Below, piece after piece: positions 17,420-24,251 of a stretch of DNA of 40,366 nt; the stretch's first letter is position 1, and every line of letters begins with the position of its first letter. The position numbers were made by a program, and so were the translations under genes. Below the pieces are notes generated by a model that searched no databases, was not told the DNA's origin, and saw only the letters and a program-made list of their open reading frames with translations. This DNA comes from Nocardia wallacei (GTDB taxonomy: Bacteria; Actinomycetota; Actinomycetes; Mycobacteriales; Mycobacteriaceae), in NCBI RefSeq assembly GCF_029869545.1, contig NZ_JARWQD010000214.1:1-40366 (forward strand), read 5' to 3'.

Positions 17420-18586
17420 TCAGTGCTGCGGGATGCGGTGTGGGACGAAGGTGGAGCTGTCGTCGGTGATCAGGCCCGGGGTCTCCCGGATGCCCAGACC
17501 CGCCGAGGCGTCGCCGACGATCCAGGCGCCCAGCACCGGGCGCATGCCGTCGAAATCCGGTAGGGGATCGAGCAACTGGTAGACGTAGCCCTCCTCGCCG
17601 TACACGCCGCCGGTCGCGGCCTCCATCCCGGCACCGACGATGGTCATATTCGCGCCCTCACGGCCGAGCTTGGGCTTCTTGATGTACTCGGTGAGTTCGT
17701 GCGGATCGTCGATGTAGGCGGGCAGCAGGTTGGGGTGGCCCGGATACATCTCCCACAGCACCGCCAGCAGCGCCTTGTTCGACAGCACCGACTTCCACAG
17801 CGGCTCGATCCACATCGTCTCCGGCAGCGAGTCGACCACGCGCTTGCCGAACTCGTCGTCCAGCGCCCATTCCCACGGGTACAGCTTGAACACCGACTCG
17901 ATCGGCGCCTCGGCCAGATCGACGAAACGCTCCAGCTCCGTGTCGTATCCGATCTCCTCGATCGGCAGTGCCACGGTGTGGAATCCGCCCTCGGCGGCGG
18001 TCTCCTGCATGTAGGCGGTGGTGATGTTGTCCTCGCCGGAGGCGTCCGCGCTCGACCAGGTGAAGTGCAGATCGCCGACGGGCAGCGACTCGCGCAGCTC
18101 GGCCCAGCGCTCGACGAGCTTCTCGTGCAACGAATTCCACTGATCGTCGTCGGGGTGGGTGTCGGTCAGCCAGTGCCACTGCACGATCGCCGCCTCCAGC
18201 AGCGAGGTGGGCGTATCGGCGTTGTACTCCAACAGTTTCGCCGGGCCGCGGCCGTCGTAGCGCAGGTCGAAGCGGCCGTAGACGTAGGGGTCCGACCGCT
18301 GCCAGGACTGCTTGATCGGCTCCCAACTCCATTGCGGCAGACCGAAATCGGCGAATCGCTCGGTGAGGATGATCTGCTCGACGGCGTGCAGGCACATCGA
18401 ATGCAGCACCTCGACCTGCGCCTCCAGCGCGAGGATCTCGTCGAGGTCGAACTCGTAGTGCACCGTTTCGTCCCAGTACGGCCGCGGGTGGCCGTTGACG
18501 TCGCGGCCGGGCGATCCGAAGACCAGGCCCTGATCCTGAATGATCCGCTGCCAGCCCGGTCGCGGTTGGCTGTGCACCCGCCGCAC
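17420..18586 (-). CDS. Glutathionylspermidine-synthase-like ATP-grasp ligase
   Basis: A 388-residue cytoplasmic enzyme of the glutathionylspermidine synthase C-terminal (GSP_synth) ATP-grasp family, which forms amide bonds from a carboxylate and an amine with ATP. It has YGRFDLRYDGRGPAKLLEYN and DTPTSLLEAA (about 103-133), KPKLGREGANMTIVG as the ATP-grasp loop, and the terminal VLGAWIVGDASAGLGIRE with its metal/ATP contacts. The amidase half of true bifunctional GspS is absent. Actinomycetes use mycothiol rather than glutathione, so glutathionylspermidine is an improbable product; a peptide or protein modification is more likely. The GTG start overlaps the stop of the upstream gene by one base. 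Confidence 0.87.
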   Translation of the reverse strand: MRRVHSQPRPGWQRIIQDQGLVFGSPGRDVNGHPRPYWDETVHYEFDLDEILALEAQVEVLHSMCLHAVEQIILTERFADFGLPQWSWEPIKQSWQRSDPYVYGRFDLRYDGRGPAKLLEYNADTPTSLLEAAIVQWHWLTDTHPDDDQWNSLHEKLVERWAELRESLPVGDLHFTWSSADASGEDNITTAYMQETAAEGGFHTVALPIEEIGYDTELERFVDLAEAPIESVFKLYPWEWALDDEFGKRVVDSLPETMWIEPLWKSVLSNKALLAVLWEMYPGHPNLLPAYIDDPHELTEYIKKPKLGREGANMTIVGAGMEAATGGVYGEEGYVYQLLDPLPDFDGMRPVLGAWIVGDASAGLGIRETPGLITDDSSTFVPHRIPQH

Positions 18587-19383
18587 TAGGAACCTCCACT
18601 CGTGCTACCGGCCTTGGAACCCAGCCCGCCGCGAACGATGGTGCCGCTCTTGGTCTTCACCGTGGCGTTCTTCGGCTCGACCGTGCTGCCGCCGACGGGC
18701 GGGCGCCCGACGGTCTGGTTGCCGCCGTAGTAGTAGCGGTACTGGTTGCCGCCGAGGATGAAAATGCCCGGGAAGCCCCCGCCGTAGTGATGGGTGCTGG
18801 ACGCGTTCTGCGCCCGTTCGCAGTCCTCGTCGGGGACGACGATCTGCTGGCCGTCCTTTTCCATGACGCAGGAGGCGGTGACCTCGTCGGGCGCGGTGAC
18901 CGCCCGATAGGTGAGATAGCCCGCCCCGACCACCGCGGCGATGCCGACCACGGCCACGCCGCCGATCAGCAGGCGCTTGCGCTGCTTCTTCTTGTCGGCC
19001 AATGCCTGCTCGGCGGCGCGCTGGGCCTCCTCGGCGCGCCGGCGGGCCTTGTCGCGGGCGCGCGCTTCGGCCACCGTCGGCGGCCGCGGCTGCGTGACGC
19101 CCGGTTCCTGCCGGTTGATGCTGCCGCGCAGGGGGCGTGGCGGCTCGGATCCGGGTGGGCCGCCGGGCATCTGGGCGGGCGGCACACCGATGCCGCCGGT
19201 CTCCGTGGGGCCGGGGAACGGGTCCGGCATGCCCGGCATGGGCGCGGTGGGACCCGGCTCGGCGAAAGGCGCCGTGGGGTGATCGGACGGCGCCCCCGGA
19301 TCGGGTTTGCCGGTGTCTTTTTCAGGGTCTCTACCGGGGTCTCCGGAGTTGCCGGGCCGGTTGCCGGATTCTTCAGTTGCCAA
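18586..19383 (-). CDS. One-TM protein with proline-rich cytoplasmic tail, DUF1190-like extracellular part
   Basis: A 265-residue protein of unknown function. Residues 1-105 are Pro/Gly-rich and disordered. Residues 106-137 form a short charged helix, followed by one transmembrane helix (about 138-158, LLIGGVAVVGIAAVVGAGYL). The outside part has two Cys (172 and 188, with VVPDEDCERA), a Gly/Tyr-rich stretch YRYYYGG, and ends TKSGTIVRGGLGSKAG. This loosely recalls DUF1190 (E. coli YgiB/YjfM), whose genes accompany GSP_synth genes; the match is an inference by eye. It starts with TTG preceded by AGGGAG. Its stop overlaps the ligase start, making it the obvious candidate partner or substrate. Confidence 0.75.
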   Translation of the reverse strand: MATEESGNRPGNSGDPGRDPEKDTGKPDPGAPSDHPTAPFAEPGPTAPMPGMPDPFPGPTETGGIGVPPAQMPGGPPGSEPPRPLRGSINRQEPGVTQPRPPTVAEARARDKARRRAEEAQRAAEQALADKKKQRKRLLIGGVAVVGIAAVVGAGYLTYRAVTAPDEVTASCVMEKDGQQIVVPDEDCERAQNASSTHHYGGGFPGIFILGGNQYRYYYGGNQTVGRPPVGGSTVEPKNATVKTKSGTIVRGGLGSKAGSTSGGS

Positions 19384-19407
19384 CGATCGACTCCCTGTTC
19401 CCCGCCA

Positions 19408-19689
19408 CTATCGTTCTTCGAATCCGGTCAATTCGCCCTGTGCGGCGCCCCAGTCTTCCACAACCAGATCGACGCGGCCAGGAGTGTTGCCGGACCGCAA
19501 CAACGCAAGCAGTTTGTCACATCGGTCCCTAGGACCCTCTGCAATGACATGGACTCTGCCGTCGCGAGTGTTACGCGCGAAGCCGGTCAGACCCAATTCC
19601 AATGCGCGGGAACGAGTCCACCAGCGGAAGCCGACGCCCTGCACCCGGCCGTGTACCCAGGCGCTCAGCCGCACGGAGTCACCGGTCAT
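19408..19689 (-). CDS. acyP: Acylphosphatase
   Basis: A small (93-residue) enzyme that hydrolyses acyl phosphates such as carbamoyl phosphate and 1,3-bisphosphoglycerate. It has the family's phosphate-binding loop with catalytic Arg, VHGRVQGVGFRWWTRSRA, and the downstream LGLTGFARNTRDGRVHVIAEG with the catalytic Asn. The ATG at 19689 overlaps the stop of osmC (ATGA), so the pair is translationally coupled. A pairing of OsmC-like and acylphosphatase genes after mutM is remembered from M. tuberculosis (Rv2923c-Rv2922A). There smc follows; here the one-TM/ligase/DUF350 genes follow instead. Confidence 0.94.
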   Translation of the reverse strand: MTGDSVRLSAWVHGRVQGVGFRWWTRSRALELGLTGFARNTRDGRVHVIAEGPRDRCDKLLALLRSGNTPGRVDLVVEDWGAAQGELTGFEER

Positions 19690-20144
19690 GCGTCGACCTG
19701 GAACGTCAGATTCACCTTGGTCCCGGCCTTCAGGGTCCGGCCCACCGTGCACACCTTGTCGATCGCGCGCTGCACGGTGACCAGCAGCCGCTCGCGGCCC
19801 GCCTCGTCCAGTTCGGACAGGTCCAGCTCCAGCACCTCCTCGAGTTCGGGGTACACCTCGTTCTCCCGATCGGCGGCGCCGGACACCCGGATGGTGGCGT
19901 CGTAGCTGTCGCCCAGCCGGTTGGACAGCGGAAAATCCGAGCTCAGGCCGGTGCAGGCCGCCAGCGCGATCTTGAGCAACTCACCGGGCGAGAACACGCC
20001 CTCGACGCCCTCCGACCCGATCAGCACCTGCGCGCCGCGCGAGCTGCGCCCGGTGTAGCGCCGGGTGCCGGTCCGCTCGACCCAGAGCTCGGTCGGGACC
20101 TTCGCGGTCGCGGCGGTGGTGTTCGGGACGGTCTGTTCAGCCAT
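19686..20144 (-). CDS. OsmC-family peroxiredoxin-like protein
   Basis: A 152-residue OsmC/Ohr-fold protein, a thiol-dependent (hydro)peroxidase family. The two conserved cysteines are in LAACTGLSSD (Cys64) and KVCTVGRTLKAG (Cys132), with the conserved Arg in YTGRSSRGAQ and the Glu of SPGELLKIALAAC. It corresponds to the Rv2923c-type branch rather than to Ohr, judging by its neighbours. It is first of the minus-strand run leading into acyP. The 66-bp gap to kdpE holds no recognisable signal. Confidence 0.9.
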   Translation of the reverse strand: MAEQTVPNTTAATAKVPTELWVERTGTRRYTGRSSRGAQVLIGSEGVEGVFSPGELLKIALAACTGLSSDFPLSNRLGDSYDATIRVSGAADRENEVYPELEEVLELDLSELDEAGRERLLVTVQRAIDKVCTVGRTLKAGTKVNLTFQVDA

Positions 20145-20210
20145 GCCCCGATCCTGCCATTCGCGCGAGCACGCCCGCAGACCGCACGATCGTTGTTCAG
20201 GTGAACGGCG

Positions 20211-21101
20211 TCAGGACTGGAACCGGTAGCCCATGCCCGCCTCGGTCAGCAGGTGCTTCGGGTGGGACGGGTCATCCTCGAGTTTCCGCCGCAGTTGGGC
20301 CAGATACACCCGCAGGTAGTGGGTCTCGGTCGCGTACGACGGCCCCCAGACCTCGCGCAGCAGCTCCCGCCGCCCGACGAGCTTGCCCTGGTTGCGCACC
20401 AGCATTTCCAGCACCCCCCACTCCGTCGGTGTCAGGTGCACGTCGATGTCGTGCTTGGTGACCTTCTTCGCCGCCAGGTCGACGACGAACGAGGATGTCT
20501 CGATGACCGGGTCCGAGCCCTCGCCGATCGTCGCGGCACGCCGCACCGCGGCCCGCAGCCGGGCCAGCAGCTCGTCCATGCCGAAGGGTTTGGTCACGTA
20601 GTCGTCGGCACCGGCGTCGAGCGCCTCGACCTTGTCGGCGGAGTCGGTGCGGGCCGACAGCACGATCACCGGCGCCTGGGTCCAGCCGCGCAGCCCGGCC
20701 AGCACGTCGATGCCGTCCATATCCGGCAGCCCGAGGTCCAGCACGACGACCTCGGGATGCTTCTCCGCCGCCGCGCGCAGGGCCGCGGCGCCGGTGGCCG
20801 CGGTGATCACCTCGTAGCCGCGCACCGACAGGTTGATGCGCAGCGCGCGCAGGATCTGCGGCTCGTCGTCGACCACCAGCACCTTGGTCGGCGCCACCGA
20901 TTGGTCGCGCTCACGCGCCGCACCGGGATTGCGCGCGCTGCCGCGTCCGAGCGCGGCGTTCCCGGGACCCTCCTTGGCCACGCGGGCCGCCTCGTCCGGG
21001 TCCGTCGCTCCCGCCCGCGCGGCGCTCGCCACGGGCATCGGCGAGCGCACGGTGTGCTGATCGCTCACCCGCGCCGCGGGCCCGTCGCTCGGTGTCGTCA
21101 C
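20211..21101 (-). CDS. kdpE: KdpE response regulator with N-terminal extension
   Basis: OmpR/PhoB-type response regulator that activates the kdp operon when K+ is limiting or osmolarity rises. The receiver starts at APTKVLVVDDEPQILRALRI and has the phosphoacceptor in VVVLDLGLPDMDG and the switch Lys in DDYVTKPFG. The DNA-binding winged helix ends LRRKLEDDPSHPKHLLTEAG. About 68 extra residues precede the receiver: Ala/Pro/Arg-rich, low-complexity, no known domain. The GTG at 21101 is preferred because AGGAG lies 5 nt upstream; an internal GTG at 20897 would give the usual ~228-residue KdpE but has no clear ribosome site. It follows kdpD by 57 nt. Confidence 0.93.
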   Translation of the reverse strand: MTTPSDGPAARVSDQHTVRSPMPVASAARAGATDPDEAARVAKEGPGNAALGRGSARNPGAARERDQSVAPTKVLVVDDEPQILRALRINLSVRGYEVITAATGAAALRAAAEKHPEVVVLDLGLPDMDGIDVLAGLRGWTQAPVIVLSARTDSADKVEALDAGADDYVTKPFGMDELLARLRAAVRRAATIGEGSDPVIETSSFVVDLAAKKVTKHDIDVHLTPTEWGVLEMLVRNQGKLVGRRELLREVWGPSYATETHYLRVYLAQLRRKLEDDPSHPKHLLTEAGMGYRFQS

Positions 21102-21158
21102 CGGTTCTCCTGTTCTCGTGCTGTCCAAGGGGTCTCGTGGGTGGGTCGGTACTTTCCC

Positions 21159-23648
21159 TCATTCGCCCGCCGGTAGGTCGACGACCATGGTCAGGCCGCC
21201 GCCGGGGGTCGGTTCGGCGTGGACTGTGCCGCCCATCGCCTCGACGAATCCACGCACCACCGACAGTCCGAGTCCGACGCCGGTGGAGTTGTCGCGATCG
21301 CCGAGACGCTGGAACGGCTCGAACATCTGGTCTTCCAACCCCGTCGGCACTCCGGGACCGTAGTCGACCACCGTGATCGACACGCGGTCGCCGGTGTGTT
21401 CGGCGGTCACGCGGACCGGAGTGTCGCCCGGGGAGTAGCGCAGCGCGTTGTCGATGAGGTTGGCCAGCACCCGCTCCAGCAGGCCGCTGTCGGCCCGCAC
21501 CGACACCTCGCCCACCTCCACCTTGATCCGCTCCATCGCCGCGCGGCGCAACCCGCGCGTGCCCATCCCGACGCCGACCACCGCCCGATTGACGACCTCC
21601 TCCAGGTACACCCGCTTGAGCTGCGGCCGCACCACGCCGACGGCCAGGCGCGACGAATCGAGCAGATTGCCGACCAGGCTGGTGAGCTGATCGGTGGATT
21701 CCTCGATGGTCTCCAGCAATTCGGCGGTGTCCTCGGGGGAGAACTCGACATCGTCGCTGCGCAGGCTGGAGACGGCGGCCTTGGCGGCCGCCAGCGGCGT
21801 GCGCAGATCGTGGCTGACCGCCGACAGCAATGCGCGCCGCAGCCGGTCGGCCGCGATCACGCTCGCCGCCGCCTGAGCCTCGTCGGCCAGCCTGCGGCGT
21901 TGCTGCAGCCCGGCGGCCTGGTTGGCGACCGCGCCCAGCACCAGCCGGTCGCCGGGGGTGAGGGAGCGGCCGGTGAGCAGCAGCCAGTGCATATCGTCGC
22001 CCGCCTCGATCGCGACGTCGGCGTCGGCGACCCGGCGCGGCGGATCGTCACCGACGCAGGCGATCACGTCGTCGTCGGAGACGAAGCTGACCGCGCGCTG
22101 GCCGAAGGTCTCGCGGGCGCGCTCCAGCAGATCGTGCAGGTCGGCGCCGTGCAGCACGGCGGCCGCGAACACCGTGAGCAGTTCGGCCTGCTGCGAGGCC
22201 CGCCGCGCCTCGCGGGTGCGCTTGGCGGAGACGTCCACCAGGGCCGCCACCGCCACGGCCACCATCAGCATCACCACGATGGTGAGGAAGTTGTTGAGTT
22301 CGGCGACGGTGAGGCTGTGCCGGGGGGAGACGAAGAACCAGTTCAGCAGGAGCCCCCCGAGCAGGGCCGACAGCGCCGCGGGGGCGACGCCACCGAGTAG
22401 TGAGACCGCGATGACGCCGGTGAAGAACAGCGCGCTCTCCCCGGCCAGATCGAGGTGGTTGTCGAGCCAGAAGAAGCACACCGCGGTGATCACCGACGGC
22501 ACCAGCACCGCGGTCAGCCACGACGAGAGCTTGCGTTCGCGCGGCGTCACCGACGACCAGCGGAATCCGCGGTTGGACTCCTCGTGGGTGACCATGTGCA
22601 CGTCGATCTTCCCCGACGCCTGCACCACGGCCGAGCCGATGCCCTCGTCGAGCATGCGGGCCCAGCGCGAGCGCCGCGAGGTGCCCAGCACCAGCTGGGT
22701 GGCGTTGACCTGGCGGGCGAAGTCCAGCAGCGCGCCGGGCACGTCCTCGCCGGTGACGGTGTGCAGGCTGGCGCCGAGGCTGTTGGCCAGATCCCGCAGC
22801 CGCGTGAGTCTTCGCGTGGACACGCCCGCCAGTCCGTCGCCGCGGACCACGTGCACCACGATCAGGTCCGCGCTGGATTTGGTCGCGATCCGGCTGGCGC
22901 GCCGCACGATCGTCTCCGATTCCGGGCCGCCGGTCACCGCGACGACGACGCGTTCGCGGGCCTCCCAGGTATCGGTGATCTTGTGATCGTCGCGGTACTT
23001 GGCGAGCGCGGCATCGACCTGGTCGGCCAGCCACAGCAGCGCCAATTCCCTTAGCGCCGTGAGGTTTCCGGGTCGGAAGTAGTTGCGCAGCGCGGCGTCG
23101 ACCTTCTCCGCGGCGTAGACGTTGCCGTGGGACATCCTGCGCCGCAACGCCTCCGGGGTGATGTCGACCAGCTCCACCTGCTCCGCGCCGCGCGCCACCC
23201 AGTCCGGCACGGTCTCGCGCTGCACCACGCCGGTGATCTGCTGCACGACGTCGTTGAGGCTCTCGAGGTGCTGGACGTTGACCGTGGAGATCACGTCGAT
23301 GCCCGCGTCGAGCAGTTCGTGGACGTCCTGCCAGCGCTTGTCGTTCTCGGAGCCGGGCGCGTTGGTGTGCGCCAGCTCGTCGACGAGGACGACCGCGGGC
23401 CGCCGCCGCAGCACCGCCTCGACATCGAGTTCGGGCAGCGTGGTCCCGCGGTACTCGACCTGCTTGGGCGGGATCCGCTCGATCCCCTCGAGCAGTTCGG
23501 CGGTCTTCTTGCGGCCGTGGGTCTCCACCACCGCGGCCACCACGTCGCGCCCGCGCTCGAGCCGACGGTGCGCCTCGCCGAGCATCGCGAACGTCTTGCC
23601 CACACCGGGGGCGGCGCCGAGGTAGATCCGTAGTTGACCGCGCTTCAC
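21159..23648 (-). CDS. kdpD: KdpD osmosensitive K+ sensor histidine kinase
   Basis: A membrane sensor kinase that phosphorylates KdpE. The 829-residue protein has the KdpD domain with Walker A GAAPGVGKT (11-19), LVDELAHTNAPGS and STVNVQHLESLND; then a universal-stress-protein-like region (VVVAVTGGPESETIVRRASR). Four transmembrane helices follow (about 378-485), then a GAF-like linker, the phosphoacceptor in SAVSHDLRTPLAAAK (His613) and an ATPase domain with VVDYGPGVP and GVGLGLSVVRGF. It is slightly shorter than the E. coli protein (894). The start is a GTG overlapping the stop of a 48-residue ORF just upstream, so its translation may be coupled to that ORF. Confidence 0.96.
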   Translation of the reverse strand: MKRGQLRIYLGAAPGVGKTFAMLGEAHRRLERGRDVVAAVVETHGRKKTAELLEGIERIPPKQVEYRGTTLPELDVEAVLRRRPAVVLVDELAHTNAPGSENDKRWQDVHELLDAGIDVISTVNVQHLESLNDVVQQITGVVQRETVPDWVARGAEQVELVDITPEALRRRMSHGNVYAAEKVDAALRNYFRPGNLTALRELALLWLADQVDAALAKYRDDHKITDTWEARERVVVAVTGGPESETIVRRASRIATKSSADLIVVHVVRGDGLAGVSTRRLTRLRDLANSLGASLHTVTGEDVPGALLDFARQVNATQLVLGTSRRSRWARMLDEGIGSAVVQASGKIDVHMVTHEESNRGFRWSSVTPRERKLSSWLTAVLVPSVITAVCFFWLDNHLDLAGESALFFTGVIAVSLLGGVAPAALSALLGGLLLNWFFVSPRHSLTVAELNNFLTIVVMLMVAVAVAALVDVSAKRTREARRASQQAELLTVFAAAVLHGADLHDLLERARETFGQRAVSFVSDDDVIACVGDDPPRRVADADVAIEAGDDMHWLLLTGRSLTPGDRLVLGAVANQAAGLQQRRRLADEAQAAASVIAADRLRRALLSAVSHDLRTPLAAAKAAVSSLRSDDVEFSPEDTAELLETIEESTDQLTSLVGNLLDSSRLAVGVVRPQLKRVYLEEVVNRAVVGVGMGTRGLRRAAMERIKVEVGEVSVRADSGLLERVLANLIDNALRYSPGDTPVRVTAEHTGDRVSITVVDYGPGVPTGLEDQMFEPFQRLGDRDNSTGVGLGLSVVRGFVEAMGGTVHAEPTPGGGLTMVVDLPAGE

Positions 23649-23791
23649 TCGTCCATCATCGCGCGCGACGCTCCGCGTGGCCGCCGCGGCACGCGCGCGC
23701 GGATCGGGGTGCCCGTGGCGAGTATCCGCAGGACCAGTGCGCAGGTCAGGAAGCCGAGGAGCACCGCTGCGGTGACCGCGAAATCCGGCAC
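23645..23791 (-). CDS. Predicted single-TM micropeptide upstream of kdpD
   Basis: A 48-residue ORF (50 if the ATG at 23797 is used) with an N-terminal hydrophobic helix (FAVTAAVLLGFLTCALVLRI) and a strongly basic tail (RARVPRRPRGASR). TAAGGAG lies at ideal spacing (6 nt) before the GTG at 23791, but abuts the ATG, so the GTG is preferred. The stop TGA overlaps the GTG start of kdpD (GTGA), as in a translationally coupled operon. No family was recognised. The overlap, good ribosome site and membrane-helix composition support a real gene; it might be a regulatory or accessory peptide for KdpD. It could also be a translated leader with no independent function. Confidence 0.6.
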   Translation of the reverse strand: MPDFAVTAAVLLGFLTCALVLRILATGTPIRARVPRRPRGASRAMMDE

Positions 23792-23797
23792 AGTCAT

Positions 23798-24084
23798 CTC
23801 CTTACATCACTGTGTGTGCGCCGACCGGGTTCGTTTCCGCAGCCGAACACACCACTGTGTACCTCCGTGAATCGCGTGTGGACGGTTCCTTACGACTTCT
23901 TGACGGCGTGTTCGGCTACCTTGACGTCATCCTGGCGACAGATCGGGCAATCCGTAAGCGGGTCGTCAATGCGGACGTTTACGGCGCTAAGAAGGCGTTA
24001 ACGATCTCGAAAAACGACCGTACGACCGCTTGACTCACTGCGGCGCATCTTGGGTGCGTTGCTGTCTACGAGAGGTTTCGGCAC
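23798..24084. promoter_or_regulatory. Divergent kdp control region with spaced direct repeats
   Basis: This 287-bp gap separates the kdpDE and kdpFABC directions and is less GC-rich than the genes. It contains GGCGCTAA (23983-23990) and GGCGTTAA (23994-24001), a direct repeat with an 11-bp period as OmpR/KdpE-type regulators usually bind. An adjacent tandem ACGACCG pair follows at about 24015-24028, next to TTGACT (24030-24035), a possible -35 with no clear -10. CACTGTGT occurs twice near the kdpD side (23808-23815 and 23853-23860). These are candidates for KdpE sites; none is proven. Open frames in this gap look like noise. Confidence 0.5.
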
Positions 24085-24168
24085 ATGTCTGTCGTGGTGT
24101 TCACGCTGCTGACCGTGGCGGTCTTCGCACTGCTCGGCCTGATCCAACGGGGAGTGGAGCGGCTGTGA
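24085..24168 (+). CDS. 27-residue single-TM peptide upstream of kdpF
   Basis: A tiny ORF encoding one hydrophobic helix and a short charged end (MSVVVFTLLTVAVFALLG .. QRGVERL). GAGAGG precedes the ATG, and its TGA overlaps the GTG of kdpF (GTGA), so it opens the kdpFABC operon with coupled translation. I recall similar unnamed peptides before kdpF in other actinobacterial kdp operons, but could not check. It resembles KdpF in size and topology without its PERF end. Possible roles are a second small subunit of the KdpFABC complex or a translational primer. Confidence 0.68.
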   Translation: MSVVVFTLLTVAVFALLGLIQRGVERL

Positions 24169-24251
24169 CGCAGAACATCATCGGTCTGGTTCTGGCCGTC
24201 GGCGTCGCGCTGTATGTCGTTGCGGCGCTGTTGTTTCCGGAGAGGTTCTAG
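24165..24251 (+). CDS. kdpF: KdpF, small subunit of the K+-transporting ATPase
   Basis: A 28-residue peptide with a single transmembrane helix and the family signature at both ends (TQNIIGLVLAVGVALY.. and ..ALLFPERF). KdpF stabilises the KdpABC complex in the membrane. The GTG start overlaps the stop of the preceding peptide gene, and kdpA starts on the very next base after its TAG. Confidence 0.93.
   Translation: MTQNIIGLVLAVGVALYVVAALLFPERF

Noticed and set aside
23812..24033. 73-codon open frame in the kdp divergent region
   Set aside because: No ribosome site or recognisable domain; it overlaps the candidate KdpE repeats and promoter elements, and its composition is that of non-coding DNA.
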